Below, one piece after another: positions 1-6,658 of a stretch of DNA of 10,237 nucleotides. Location: contig CAMNNG010000042.1 of NCBI GenBank assembly GCA_946545145.1, positions 1-10,237 on the forward strand. The letters run 5' to 3'. How positions within the stretch are numbered: position 1 is the first letter of the stretch; every line of letters begins with the position of its first letter. Position numbers and translations under genes: made by a program. This stretch comes from an uncultured Bacillota bacterium (GTDB taxonomy: Bacteria; Bacillota; Clostridia; Peptostreptococcales; Anaerovoracaceae). The notes under the pieces are model-generated. The model ran no database searches, was not told where the DNA came from, and saw only the letters and a list, made by a program, of their open reading frames with translations.

Positions 1-1275
1 ATCGGCGCAGCAAACAACCTTCTTGCAGCTATGCTCGACAACCACATCCAGCAGGGCAACGCTCTGGGAATCGATGTGAAGAAGATCACATGGAAAAGAG
101 TCGTAGACATGAACGACCGTCAGCTCAGAAACATCGTTGACGGACTCGGCGGCCGCATGCAGGGCGTTCCGCGTGAAGACGGCTTCGACATCACTGTTGC
201 CAGCGAGATCATGGCAGTCCTCTGCCTCGCAAGCGACATCGACGATCTGAAAGCAAGGATCAGCCGCATCGTAGTTGGATACACATATGACGACAAACCG
301 GTAACAGCTGCAGACCTGAATGCACAGGGCGCTATGACTGCCCTTCTGAAGGACGCTCTCAAGCCGAACCTCGTTCAGACTCTTGAGAACAACCCGGCAT
401 TCGTACACGGCGGACCGTTCGCCAACATCGCACACGGATGCAACTCAATCATGGCTACAAAAATGGCTCTGAAGATGGCTGACTACGTCATCACAGAGGC
501 AGGATTCGGCGGAGACCTCGGTGCTGAGAAGTTCCTCGACATCAAGTGCCGTATGGCAGGCCTCAAGCCGTCCGCAGTCGTAGTAGTTGCTACAGTCCGT
601 GCTCTGAAGCACCACGGAGGCGTTGCAAAGGCTGACCTCAACAACGAGAACCTCGAAGCTCTCGAAAAGGGTCTTCCGAACCTGCTGCAGCACGTAGACA
701 ACATGAAGAACGTTTACAAGCTCCCTGTCGTAGTTGCTATCAACGCATTCCCGACAGATACAAAAGCTGAGCTCGACCTCGTCGAAGCCAAGTGCAACGA
801 GCTGGGCGTCAACGTTGCCCTCTCCGAAGTATGGGCTAAGGGCGGCGAAGGCGGCGTAGCTCTGGCTAAGGAAGTCGTAAGACTTTGCGAAGAGCCCAAT
901 GACTTCCAGTTCAGCTATGAACTCGATGGAACTATCGAAGAGAAGATCGAAGCTATCGCCAAGAAAGTCTACAGAGCTGACGGCATCCAGTTCACACCGG
1001 CTGCTCAGAAGGAAGTCGAAAGACTTACAGCTCTCGGATTCGACAAGATGCCGATCTGCATGGCCAAGACTCAGTACAGCTTCTCCGACAATCCGGATCT
1101 GCTTGGAGCACCGAGAGGCTTCACAGTAACGATCAGGAACGTCAAAGTAAGCGCAGGAGCAGGCTTCATCGTCGCTCTCACAGGCGAGATCATGACGATG
1201 CCGGGTCTGCCGAAGGTACCTGCTGCTGAGAAGATCGACGTAGACAGCACAGGCAAGATCAGCGGTCTGTTCTAA
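1..1275 (+). CDS. fhs: Formate-tetrahydrofolate ligase (10-formyl-THF synthetase), 5'-truncated by window edge
   Basis: This enzyme joins formate to tetrahydrofolate using ATP, giving 10-formyl-THF; it is cytoplasmic and is the entry step of formate into the C1 pool. The reading frame is open from base 1 and ends at TAA 1273-1275, giving 424 residues. The family is usually about 555 residues, so roughly 130 N-terminal residues, including the ATP P-loop region, lie outside the window. The second family signature, VATVRALKHHGG, is intact at bases 586-621. The start of the visible protein (IGAANNLLAAMLDNH) and the C-terminus (MPGLPKVPAAEKIDVD, ending SGLF) are typical of Fhs. The first ATG at base 31 is internal and is not the start. 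The gene lies 71 bases upstream of fchA in the same direction, separated by a stable hairpin. No frameshift is seen. Confidence 0.97.
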   Translation: MGAANNLLAAMLDNHIQQGNALGIDVKKITWKRVVDMNDRQLRNIVDGLGGRMQGVPREDGFDITVASEIMAVLCLASDIDDLKARISRIVVGYTYDDKPVTAADLNAQGAMTALLKDALKPNLVQTLENNPAFVHGGPFANIAHGCNSIMATKMALKMADYVITEAGFGGDLGAEKFLDIKCRMAGLKPSAVVVVATVRALKHHGGVAKADLNNENLEALEKGLPNLLQHVDNMKNVYKLPVVVAINAFPTDTKAELDLVEAKCNELGVNVALSEVWAKGGEGGVALAKEVVRLCEEPNDFQFSYELDGTIEEKIEAIAKKVYRADGIQFTPAAQKEVERLTALGFDKMPICMAKTQYSFSDNPDLLGAPRGFTVTIRNVKVSAGAGFIVALTGEIMTMPGLPKVPAAEKIDVDSTGKISGLF

Positions 1276-1290
1276 ATAGCAGTCAAACAT

Positions 1291-1323
1291 CAGTCCGGCA
1301 GCATCGAGCGATCTGCCGGACTG
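1291..1323 (+). repeat. Stable intercistronic hairpin between fhs and fchA
   Basis: A perfect 11-bp inverted repeat, CAGTCCGGCAG at 1291-1301 and CTGCCGGACTG at 1313-1323, encloses an 11-base loop. The loop can itself form ATC/GAT pairs, extending the stem past a bulged C. It begins 15 bases after the fhs stop. The 3' side continues TGTGATTATATGAGG with no U-run, so it is not a standard intrinsic terminator. It ends 11 bases before the fchA Shine-Dalgarno. Possible roles, all inferred, are protection of the upstream fhs mRNA 3' end, partial termination, or a processing site. Confidence 0.75.
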
Positions 1324-1346
1324 TGTGATTATATGAGGTGAATAAT

Positions 1347-1973
1347 ATGTCGTTTACAGATAAAACATGCAAAGAATTCGTTGACGTACTGGCTACCAAG
1401 GCCCCTGTTCCGGGCGGAGGCGGCGCATCTGCCCTCGTCGGAGCTATCGGAACTGCCCTTGGAAACATGGTCGGCTCCCTGACCGTCGGCAAGAAAAAAT
1501 ATGCCGATGTCGAGGCCGATATCATAGAGCTCCAGAAGAAGGCAGACGCCCTTCAGGCGGACCTTCTCGAGCTCGTAGAAAAAGACGCGGAAGTATTCGA
1601 ACCTCTCTCAAAGGCGTACGGGATGCCGAAAGACACTCCCGAAGAGCAGGCCGAAAAGGACCGCGTCATGGAAGAGTGTCTGAGGATGGCATGCGGCGTT
1701 CCCCTTCAGATCATGGAGAAATGCTGCGAAGCCATCGACATCATGGAAGGCTTTGCCGAAAAAGGAAGCAAGCTCGCCCTCTCCGATGCGGGAGTCGGCG
1801 CCGCTGTATGCGGAGCTGCCCTCAAAGGCGCGAGCCTCAACGTCTTCATCAACACTTCTTCGATGAAGGACGAAACCTACGCGGCGGAATGTGAAGCAAA
1901 GGCGAACGGAATGCTCGAAGAGTACACCGCCAAAGCAGAAGCTATATTCGGAAATGTAAAAGAAAGGCTGTAA
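1347..1973 (+). CDS. fchA: Methenyltetrahydrofolate cyclohydrolase (formiminotransferase-cyclodeaminase-like)
   Basis: This is a stand-alone member of the cyclodeaminase/cyclohydrolase family that interconverts 5,10-methenyl-THF and 10-formyl-THF in the cytoplasm. The 208-residue length matches monofunctional FchA. The N-terminal glycine-rich family motif PVPGGGGASAL is at residues 20-30 and is followed by a mostly helical protein; there is no formiminotransferase domain. I chose ATG 1347 because GAGGTG at 1335-1340 is a good Shine-Dalgarno 6 bases upstream. An in-frame GTG at 1338 would add three residues but lies inside that Shine-Dalgarno. The gene is followed by folD after only 2 bases, so the two are very likely co-translated. 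Its presence between fhs and a FolD lacking cyclohydrolase residues suggests that it carries the cyclohydrolase step here. A cyclodeaminase role in histidine breakdown is less likely, because no hut genes or formiminotransferase are nearby. Confidence 0.93.
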   Translation: MSFTDKTCKEFVDVLATKAPVPGGGGASALVGAIGTALGNMVGSLTVGKKKYADVEADIIELQKKADALQADLLELVEKDAEVFEPLSKAYGMPKDTPEEQAEKDRVMEECLRMACGVPLQIMEKCCEAIDIMEGFAEKGSKLALSDAGVGAAVCGAALKGASLNVFINTSSMKDETYAAECEAKANGMLEEYTAKAEAIFGNVKERL

Positions 1974-1975
1974 CA

Positions 1976-2827
1976 ATGGCAAAGATACTTACAGGAAAGG
2001 AAGTTATCGATTCTCTGAATGAAGAACTCAGAGAAAGATCGAAGGCCCTCGAGGAAGGCGGCGTAACCCCCACCCTCGGCATCGTAAGGCTCGGCGAGAG
2101 ACCTGACGATATGGCTTATGAGCGCGGCGCCCTCAAGCGCGCCGAAAATACAGGAGTAAGCGTCCAGCAGTTCGTATTCGACCAGGATATGACACAGGAC
2201 GAGCTCCTCGACGAGATCGACAAGATCAACAACGACGACTCGATCCACGGCGTTCTCATGTTCCGTCCCCTGCCCCCGCAGATCGACGACGAGACAGTAA
2301 GGAACGCACTCGCTCCCGAAAAGGACGTAGACGGCATCACAGACATGTCGATGGCCGGAGTATACGCAGGATCAGACACTGGATTCCCGCCCTGCACAGC
2401 TGAGGCGTGCATCCAGATCCTCGACTACTACGATGTTGACCTCAAGGGCAAGAACGTAGCAGTAATAGGCAGAAGCCAGGTCATCGGAAAGCCGGTAGCC
2501 ATGATGCTTATCGGAAAGAACGCGACCGTCACAGTATGCCATACAAAAACGGAAGACATGGCTGACATCTGTCATAACAAGGACATCATCATCGCGGCTG
2601 CCGGCCACCAGGGCACAGTCACTGAAGACTTCCTCAGTCCGGATCAGACAGTCATCGACGTAGCTATCAACTTCGACGACGACGGTAACATGTGCGGAGA
2701 CGTGGACTTCCCTGCTGCAGAGAACATAGTTGATGCTATCACGCCCGTACCGGGCGGCGTCGGCACGGTCACGACGAGCATGCTGATGAAGCATGTTATC
2801 GAGGCTGCGGAAAAAGCTAACAAATGA
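1976..2827 (+). CDS. folD: Methylenetetrahydrofolate dehydrogenase FolD, probably without cyclohydrolase activity
   Basis: FolD normally oxidises 5,10-methylene-THF to methenyl-THF with NAD(P) and then hydrolyses it to 10-formyl-THF. The 283-residue length is normal. The dinucleotide-binding segment (VIGRSQVIGKPVAMML), the CHTKT segment and the C-terminal ITPVPGGVGTVTTSML are all conserved. In the catalytic domain, aligned without gaps from GERP to NTGV against E. coli FolD as I recall it, Tyr50 is kept as Tyr48, but the catalytic Lys54 is Ala52 (codon GCC 2129-2131). Gln98 of the GILVQLPLP motif is Phe96 (codon TTC 2261-2263). The Asp of KDVDG is kept as Asp119. Lys and Gln serve cyclohydrolase catalysis in the family, so I infer a dehydrogenase-only enzyme. 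The start ATG lies 2 bases after the fchA stop, with a purine-rich Shine-Dalgarno inside the end of fchA. Confidence 0.95.
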   Translation: MAKILTGKEVIDSLNEELRERSKALEEGGVTPTLGIVRLGERPDDMAYERGALKRAENTGVSVQQFVFDQDMTQDELLDEIDKINNDDSIHGVLMFRPLPPQIDDETVRNALAPEKDVDGITDMSMAGVYAGSDTGFPPCTAEACIQILDYYDVDLKGKNVAVIGRSQVIGKPVAMMLIGKNATVTVCHTKTEDMADICHNKDIIIAAAGHQGTVTEDFLSPDQTVIDVAINFDDDGNMCGDVDFPAAENIVDAITPVPGGVGTVTTSMLMKHVIEAAEKANK

Positions 2828-2861
2828 TGTCGCTTTTGCAACGTGCATTTTCCAAGATAAG

Positions 2862-2870
2862 TGTTATAAT
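2862..2870 (+). promoter_or_regulatory. Extended -10 promoter for the formate/nitrite-family channel gene
   Basis: TGTTATAAT gives a consensus -10 (TATAAT 2865-2870) with the extended TGn element directly before it. No good -35 is found at 16-18 bases; the nearest TTGCAA is 23 bases away. Transcription would start near 2877, leaving a leader of about 72 bases with a hairpin. This implies the channel gene can be transcribed independently of fhs-fchA-folD. Confidence 0.6.
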
Positions 2871-2885
2871 AAGCAAATCAACCCG

Positions 2886-2921
2886 GGTGCCTGGATACAT
2901 TTCAGGCACCTCATCATGAGG
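2886..2921 (+). promoter_or_regulatory. Structured leader: 8-bp hairpin overlapping a 13-base palindrome
   Basis: GGTGCCTG (2886-2893) and CAGGCACC (2903-2910) form a perfect 8-bp stem with a 9-base loop, about 10 bases after the predicted transcription start. A second inverted repeat, CCTCATCATGAGG (2909-2921), has 6-base arms around a single C and shares two bases with the first stem. The two structures could therefore exclude one another, or the palindrome could be a protein operator. No U-run follows, so this is not a simple terminator. It does not match the THF or ZTP riboswitch features that I know. The function is unknown. Confidence 0.5.
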
Positions 2922-2948
2922 ATGGCTATTGAAAGGACCTTATTTATC

Positions 2949-3782
2949 ATGAACAACAAACCACTGAAGCCGGCTGAGACGCTCGATGCATGCATCGAGA
3001 TCGGAGTCGGCAAAGCAAACAGCAGCATACCGAGACTGTTCGTTCTGGGTATACTCGCAGGAGCATTCATCGCCTTTGCGGCTCAGGGCTCCAATATGGC
3101 GGCTTTTAACCTGATCAGTTCCCCTGATACCTTTGGCATCGGAAAAGTGCTTCAGGGCGCCCTTTTCGCCCCCGGACTGGTAATGGTGATATTGGCAGGC
3201 GGCGAGCTCTTCACAGGAAATGTCCTGATGCTGACGAGCCTCGCTGAAAAGAAGATCACAGCCGGACAGCTTCTCAGGAACTGGGTCATCGTATACCTCG
3301 GCAACCTCGTCGGAAGCGTACTGATCGCTTACCTCGTCTCGGTAACGGGACAGTGGGCAGGAGGCGCAGCCCTTCTCGGCGGAATGACAGTCAAGATCGC
3401 AGCAGGAAAAACATCGCTTTCCTTCGGTGCGGCCTTCGTTCTGGGCATACTCTGTAACTGGCTCGTATGCACAGCCGTATGGATGTCATTCGCTGCTGAA
3501 TCGTTCATCGGAAAGATCTTCGGTATATTCCTCCCGATCTGGCTCTTCGTCACATCAGGCTTCGAGCACAGCATCGCGAACATGTACTACATCCCCGCCG
3601 GCATCTTCGCCAAGGGTACAGAAGCCTTCGTTCAGGCGTCGGGGCTCGCTCCGGACGCTTTGGCTACGCTCACATGGAGCGGCTTCTTCGTAAGCAACCT
3701 GATCCCCGTAACGCTCGGCAACATCGTAGGCGGCGGTCTTTTCATCGCTCTCGCTTACTGGTTCTCTTTCAAGAAGGCATAG
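2949..3782 (+). CDS. Formate/nitrite transporter family channel, probably formate (FocA-like)
   Basis: This is an inner-membrane pentameric channel of the FNT family carrying small monovalent anions, most likely formate given the folate genes beside it. The 277-residue protein has six hydrophobic segments at about residues 28-46, 66-84, 111-133, 158-181, 188-204 and 246-272. Family landmarks seen are ELFTGNVL (Thr89), LGILCNWLVCTAVWMSF with Asn170, and GFEHSIANM with the pore histidine His207, as well as the C-terminal NLIPVTLGNIVGGG. I chose ATG 2949 because the protein then begins just before the usual N-terminal helix and AAAGGA lies 11 bases upstream. The open frame extends back into folD, but those residues do not resemble the family. 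Nitrite or hydrosulfide transport cannot be excluded from sequence alone. Unlike its neighbours, this gene uses several TCA codons. Confidence 0.92.
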   Translation: MNNKPLKPAETLDACIEIGVGKANSSIPRLFVLGILAGAFIAFAAQGSNMAAFNLISSPDTFGIGKVLQGALFAPGLVMVILAGGELFTGNVLMLTSLAEKKITAGQLLRNWVIVYLGNLVGSVLIAYLVSVTGQWAGGAALLGGMTVKIAAGKTSLSFGAAFVLGILCNWLVCTAVWMSFAAESFIGKIFGIFLPIWLFVTSGFEHSIANMYYIPAGIFAKGTEAFVQASGLAPDALATLTWSGFFVSNLIPVTLGNIVGGGLFIALAYWFSFKKA

Positions 3783-3794
3783 AGCATTTTTTCA

Positions 3795-3824
3795 TGGACA
3801 CGGACGGGTCTTACGATATATAAT
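3795..3824 (+). promoter_or_regulatory. Sigma-A-type promoter upstream of 5-formyl-THF cyclo-ligase
   Basis: TGGACA (3795-3800, five of six matches to the -35 consensus) is followed after 18 bases by TATAAT (3819-3824). Transcription would start about 42 bases before the ATG at 3873. No convincing terminator separates it from the channel gene, although T6 follows the stop, so read-through transcription is also possible. Confidence 0.6.
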
Positions 3825-3872
3825 CATATAGCTAACTGAAAAATAACTATCACCCGCCGGGAGGTACAGATA

Positions 3873-4427
3873 ATGAACAAAAACGAACTCAGAAAAATGA
3901 TTTACAATTCCTACAGGGATCTGACGGACGACTACAAAGCGCAGGCGGACTCGTCGATCAGACAGAACATCCTGTCTCTTCCCGAATATCAGGATGCTTC
4001 GACTGTATTCTGCTTCGTAGGAACAAAGGACGAGATCGACACATCATCGCTGATCGACCAGATGATCAAAGAAGGGAAAAGAGTCGCGGTACCTCTCTGC
4101 ACAGGAAGCGGGATCATGGAGGCAAAGCGCATCACGGACAGGAGCCAGCTCTCAGCGGGCACATACGGCATCCTCGAGCCGTCTGACGAAGCCGAAACCA
4201 TCCCTGCAGAAGATATTGACTTCGCTGTCGTCCCCTGCGTCACATGCAACAAGATCGGCCAGAGGCTCGGTCACGGCGGCGGCTTCTACGACAGATATCT
4301 TGAGGGAAAGGATATGGACTGCGCCCTCGTCTGCCGTGAAGAGACGATGACAGCTGCTATCCCGACGGATATGCACGACATCAAGTTCAAGCTCATCGTC
4401 ACAGAAAGACACATCTTCCGCAGATAA
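3873..4427 (+). CDS. 5-formyltetrahydrofolate cyclo-ligase (methenyl-THF synthetase)
   Basis: This cytoplasmic enzyme converts 5-formyl-THF (folinic acid) to 5,10-methenyl-THF using ATP, returning a dead-end, inhibitory folate to the active pool. The 184-residue length is normal. Visible motifs are the N-terminal basic KNELRK, GTYGILEP at residues 96-103, and the nucleotide-binding signature RLGHGGGFYDRYL at about residues 131-143. The start ATG has a strong Shine-Dalgarno, GGGAGG (3859-3864), 8 bases upstream. It has its own promoter and is followed by an intrinsic terminator 24 bases after the stop. Its substrate and product fit the adjacent fchA/folD genes, and it closes the + strand C1 block. 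Bacterial names for this family vary (ygfA, fau, mthfs), so no symbol is given. Confidence 0.94.
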   Translation: MNKNELRKMIYNSYRDLTDDYKAQADSSIRQNILSLPEYQDASTVFCFVGTKDEIDTSSLIDQMIKEGKRVAVPLCTGSGIMEAKRITDRSQLSAGTYGILEPSDEAETIPAEDIDFAVVPCVTCNKIGQRLGHGGGFYDRYLEGKDMDCALVCREETMTAAIPTDMHDIKFKLIVTERHIFRR

Positions 4428-4450
4428 GCTTCCGGATACAAAAATAATAT

Positions 4451-4482
4451 AAGACCGTTTCCTGATGGAAACGGTCTTTTTT
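4451..4482. terminator. Strong intrinsic terminator, probably bidirectional, between convergent genes
   Basis: AAGACCGTTTCC (4451-4462) pairs perfectly over 12 bases with GGAAACGGTCTT (4467-4478) around a TGAT loop, and T6 (4477-4482) follows on the + strand. Read on the - strand, the same stem is followed by TTATATTATTTTT, also U-rich. It therefore ends the 5-formyl-THF cyclo-ligase transcript and probably also that of argD, which stops at 4528. Confidence 0.9.
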
Positions 4483-4515
4483 CGTATTGATACTTTTTTT
4501 CGTGTTGATACTTTT
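4481..4515. repeat. Two-copy tandem direct repeat, 18-base period
   Basis: TTCGTATTGATACTTTT (4481-4497) recurs as TTCGTGTTGATACTTTT (4499-4515) with one A-to-G difference and a period of 18 bases. The first copy begins inside the T-run of the terminator, and the second ends 12 bases before the argD stop codon. It looks like a short local duplication; no coding role is seen. Confidence 0.8.
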
Positions 4516-4527
4516 GACGTCCCTGCC

Positions 4528-5700
4528 CTACGCGTTCTTTGCTGTCTCTTCGATCACAGCGAGAGCCTTGTCGATGTCCTCGTAAGTGATCACGAGGGGC
4601 GGAAGCAGTCTTACCTTGTCGTGAGCCGTAAGCGCGATGATGCCCTTTCCGAGAAGCTCGCCGACGAAGTCTCCCGGCTTCTTTCCGCTTACTTTGAAAC
4701 CGATCATCATGCCGAGGCCCGATACGTCTGTGACGTTCTCGAAGCCCGCCAGTTTTGTCATTATGTATTCGCCCTTTGCAGCTGCTTCGTCAAGAAGCTC
4801 GTCCGTCATCTGATCGAGAACGCTGAGAGCTCCGGCGCAGATGACCGGGTTCGCTCCGAACGTCGTTCCGTGATCTCCGGGCTGGAGGATGTCCATAGTC
4901 TTTTCATTGAAGAGAACACCACCGAGCGGAAGTCCGCCGCCTATGCCCTTTGCGAAAGTTACCATGTCGGGCTCGATGCCGCAGTGTTCGAAGGCGAAGA
5001 ATTTTCCTGTCCTTCCGATACCAGTCTGCACCTCATCGATGATGAGAAGAGCATCGTTCTTATCGCAGATCTCTCTGACCGCTTTGACGTAGTCAGCATC
5101 GAGTACGTTGACTCCGCCCTCGCCCTGGACGATCTCCATGATCACGGCGCATGTGTTCTCATCTACAGCCGCTTCCATAGCCTCTGCGTCATTCGCCTTG
5201 ACGTATTTGAATCCGTCCGGGAAGGGTCCGAAGTATTTGTGCATGTCATCCTGACCTGTAGCAGTCAGCGTCTGCAGAGTCCTTCCGTGGAAGGAGTCGA
5301 TGAGCGATACGACGTCCGTCTTTGTTTCGCTCTTCGAGCTTCCGTATTTTCTTGCGCTCTTGATGGCGCACTCGTTCGCTTCTGCTCCGGAGTTTCCGAA
5401 GAACGCCTTCTTCATGCCCGACCTCTTGCAGAGCTTTTCAGCAAGCTGCGGCGCAGGCTGCGTGTAATACAGATTCGAGATGTGCTGGAGTTTATCCAGC
5501 TGTTCTTTGACAGCGCTAACCCACTCTTCATTGCAGTATCCGAGCGAGCACACTCCGATGCCGGAGGTCAGGTCGATCAGCTCGCTTCCGTCCATATCAG
5601 TGATATGCGCGCCCGAGCCGCTCTCCGCCACGAGATCAGACCTTCCGTAGGTGTGCACGATGTATTCGCTGTCCAGTTCCTTGATCTTGTCCCTGTTCAT
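4528..5700 (-). CDS. argD: Acetylornithine aminotransferase
   Basis: This PLP-dependent class-III aminotransferase converts N-acetylglutamate semialdehyde plus glutamate to N-acetylornithine plus 2-oxoglutarate in the cytoplasm. From Met 5700 it has 390 residues, normal for ArgD. Visible features are GNSGAEANE (residues 102-110, PLP phosphate site), SFHGRT (about 137-141), IIDEVQTGIGRTG with Asp222 facing the PLP ring, and FAKGIGGG with the Schiff-base Lys251. I chose ATG 5700 because AAAGGA lies 8 bases upstream. An ATG at 5709, overlapping the argB stop as ATGA, would add MIL and is the alternative. It is the last gene of argCJBD. Ornithine or GABA aminotransferase activity is possible from sequence alone, but the operon argues for ArgD. 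The codon-complement frame is open throughout, showing that TTA, CTA and TCA codons are avoided. Confidence 0.96.
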   Translation of the reverse strand: MNRDKIKELDSEYIVHTYGRSDLVAESGSGAHITDMDGSELIDLTSGIGVCSLGYCNEEWVSAVKEQLDKLQHISNLYYTQPAPQLAEKLCKRSGMKKAFFGNSGAEANECAIKSARKYGSSKSETKTDVVSLIDSFHGRTLQTLTATGQDDMHKYFGPFPDGFKYVKANDAEAMEAAVDENTCAVIMEIVQGEGGVNVLDADYVKAVREICDKNDALLIIDEVQTGIGRTGKFFAFEHCGIEPDMVTFAKGIGGGLPLGGVLFNEKTMDILQPGDHGTTFGANPVICAGALSVLDQMTDELLDEAAAKGEYIMTKLAGFENVTDVSGLGMMIGFKVSGKKPGDFVGELLGKGIIALTAHDKVRLLPPLVITYEDIDKALAVIEETAKNA

Positions 5701-5705
5701 TAGGA

Positions 5706-6653
5706 TCATCCTTTCTTTTCTTTCCTGCTCAGTTCCTGTTTGTAATATCTGAATTCCTTCGGGTTCATGATGGCCGTGCCGCTTCCTCTGTCAGTGAAGA
5801 ACTCGAGGAGCAGGCAGTGCGGTATGCGCCCGTCGAGGATATGCACTCTGTTGACGCCCTTGTTGATAGCGTCCACGCAGTTGTAAAGCTTCGGGATCAT
5901 GCCTCCGACGACCTTTCCGTCTTCGATGAGCTGTTTGACCTCGTCGGTGTACATCTCGGAGATGAGGCTGTCCGGATCGTCTCTGTCCACGAGCACGCCC
6001 GGTACGTCCGAAAGGAAGGCGAGCTTTTCAGCCTTAAGGACCTTTGCTACTGCGCAGGCAGCGTCATCGGCGTTGATGTTGTATGTATTGAATTCGTCAT
6101 CCATAGCGAGAGGATATACGACAGGAAGATAATCGTTGTCGAGCATATCCCTGAGGACCTTGCTGTTGACTTCCTTGATCGATCCGACGAATCCGAGGTC
6201 TTCGCTCTCGTCGTCGCTGTCCTTCTTGACCGCCTTGAAAAGGCTGCCGCTCTTTCCGCTTACTCCCATGGCCTTCTCACCCAGGGCCTCGATGTTCCTT
6301 ACGAGGGCGCCGTTTACCTTTGCAAGGGCCATTTCTACGATCTCAAGCGTTTTTTCGTCTGTAACGCGAAGACCGTTGACGAACTTCGTTTCGAGCCCTG
6401 TCTTGTCGATCCAGTGGCTGATCTCCTTGCCGCCGCCGTGGACGATGATCGGCTTGAAGCCGACGACCTTGAGAAGAACGACGTCTTCTATGATAGCAGC
6501 CATCCTGTCGGCATCATCCATCAGCGATCCGCCGCACTTGATGACGATAACTTTTCCGTTGAATCTCTGGATATAAGGCAGAGCCTCGATGAGTATCTCC
6601 GCCTTTTCTATGTTTTCCTGGATCGATTCCTTCTTTACATCATTCGTTGTCAT
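5706..6653 (-). CDS. argB: N-acetylglutamate kinase
   Basis: ArgB phosphorylates N-acetyl-L-glutamate with ATP, the second step of arginine synthesis. It belongs to the amino-acid kinase fold. From ATG 6653 it has 315 residues, slightly long for the family. Motifs are VIKCGGS with Lys39, IIVHGGGKEI (69-78), LRVTDEKTLEIVEMAL, NINADDAACAVAKVL, and the C-terminal ILDGRIPHCLLLEFFTD. An N-terminal helix (about residues 11-31, ending EALPYIQRF) and this C-terminal block resemble the arginine-inhibited hexameric type, so I infer feedback inhibition by arginine. ATG 6653 was chosen because GGAG lies 9 bases upstream and the argJ stop is only 5 bases away; the open frame continues into argJ, but those residues are not ArgB-like. 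The C-terminus ends in a short lysine-rich tail. Confidence 0.95.
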   Translation of the reverse strand: MTTNDVKKESIQENIEKAEILIEALPYIQRFNGKVIVIKCGGSLMDDADRMAAIIEDVVLLKVVGFKPIIVHGGGKEISHWIDKTGLETKFVNGLRVTDEKTLEIVEMALAKVNGALVRNIEALGEKAMGVSGKSGSLFKAVKKDSDDESEDLGFVGSIKEVNSKVLRDMLDNDYLPVVYPLAMDDEFNTYNINADDAACAVAKVLKAEKLAFLSDVPGVLVDRDDPDSLISEMYTDEVKQLIEDGKVVGGMIPKLYNCVDAINKGVNRVHILDGRIPHCLLLEFFTDRGSGTAIMNPKEFRYYKQELSRKEKKG

Positions 6654-6658
6654 TTCTA

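Noticed and set aside
1347..1973. fchA as a formiminoglutamate-pathway cyclodeaminase
   Set aside because: There is no formiminotransferase domain or hut neighbour, and the fhs-folD context points to methenyl-THF cyclohydrolase.
2793..2948. N-terminal extension of the formate channel back into folD
   Set aside because: The extra residues are not FNT-like, would span the predicted promoter and leader, and ATG 2949 gives the normal family N-terminus.
3783..3872. Possible ZTP or THF riboswitch before the cyclo-ligase gene, because of the CCCGCCGGGAGG segment
   Set aside because: The leader after the predicted promoter is only about 42 bases, the conserved aptamer segments I know for these classes are missing, and GGGAGG is simply a good Shine-Dalgarno.
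4465..5703. A 412-codon open frame on the + strand opposite argD
   Set aside because: It is the exact codon complement of argD, has no recognisable domain, and starts within the terminator loop. argD has all its catalytic motifs on the other strand.
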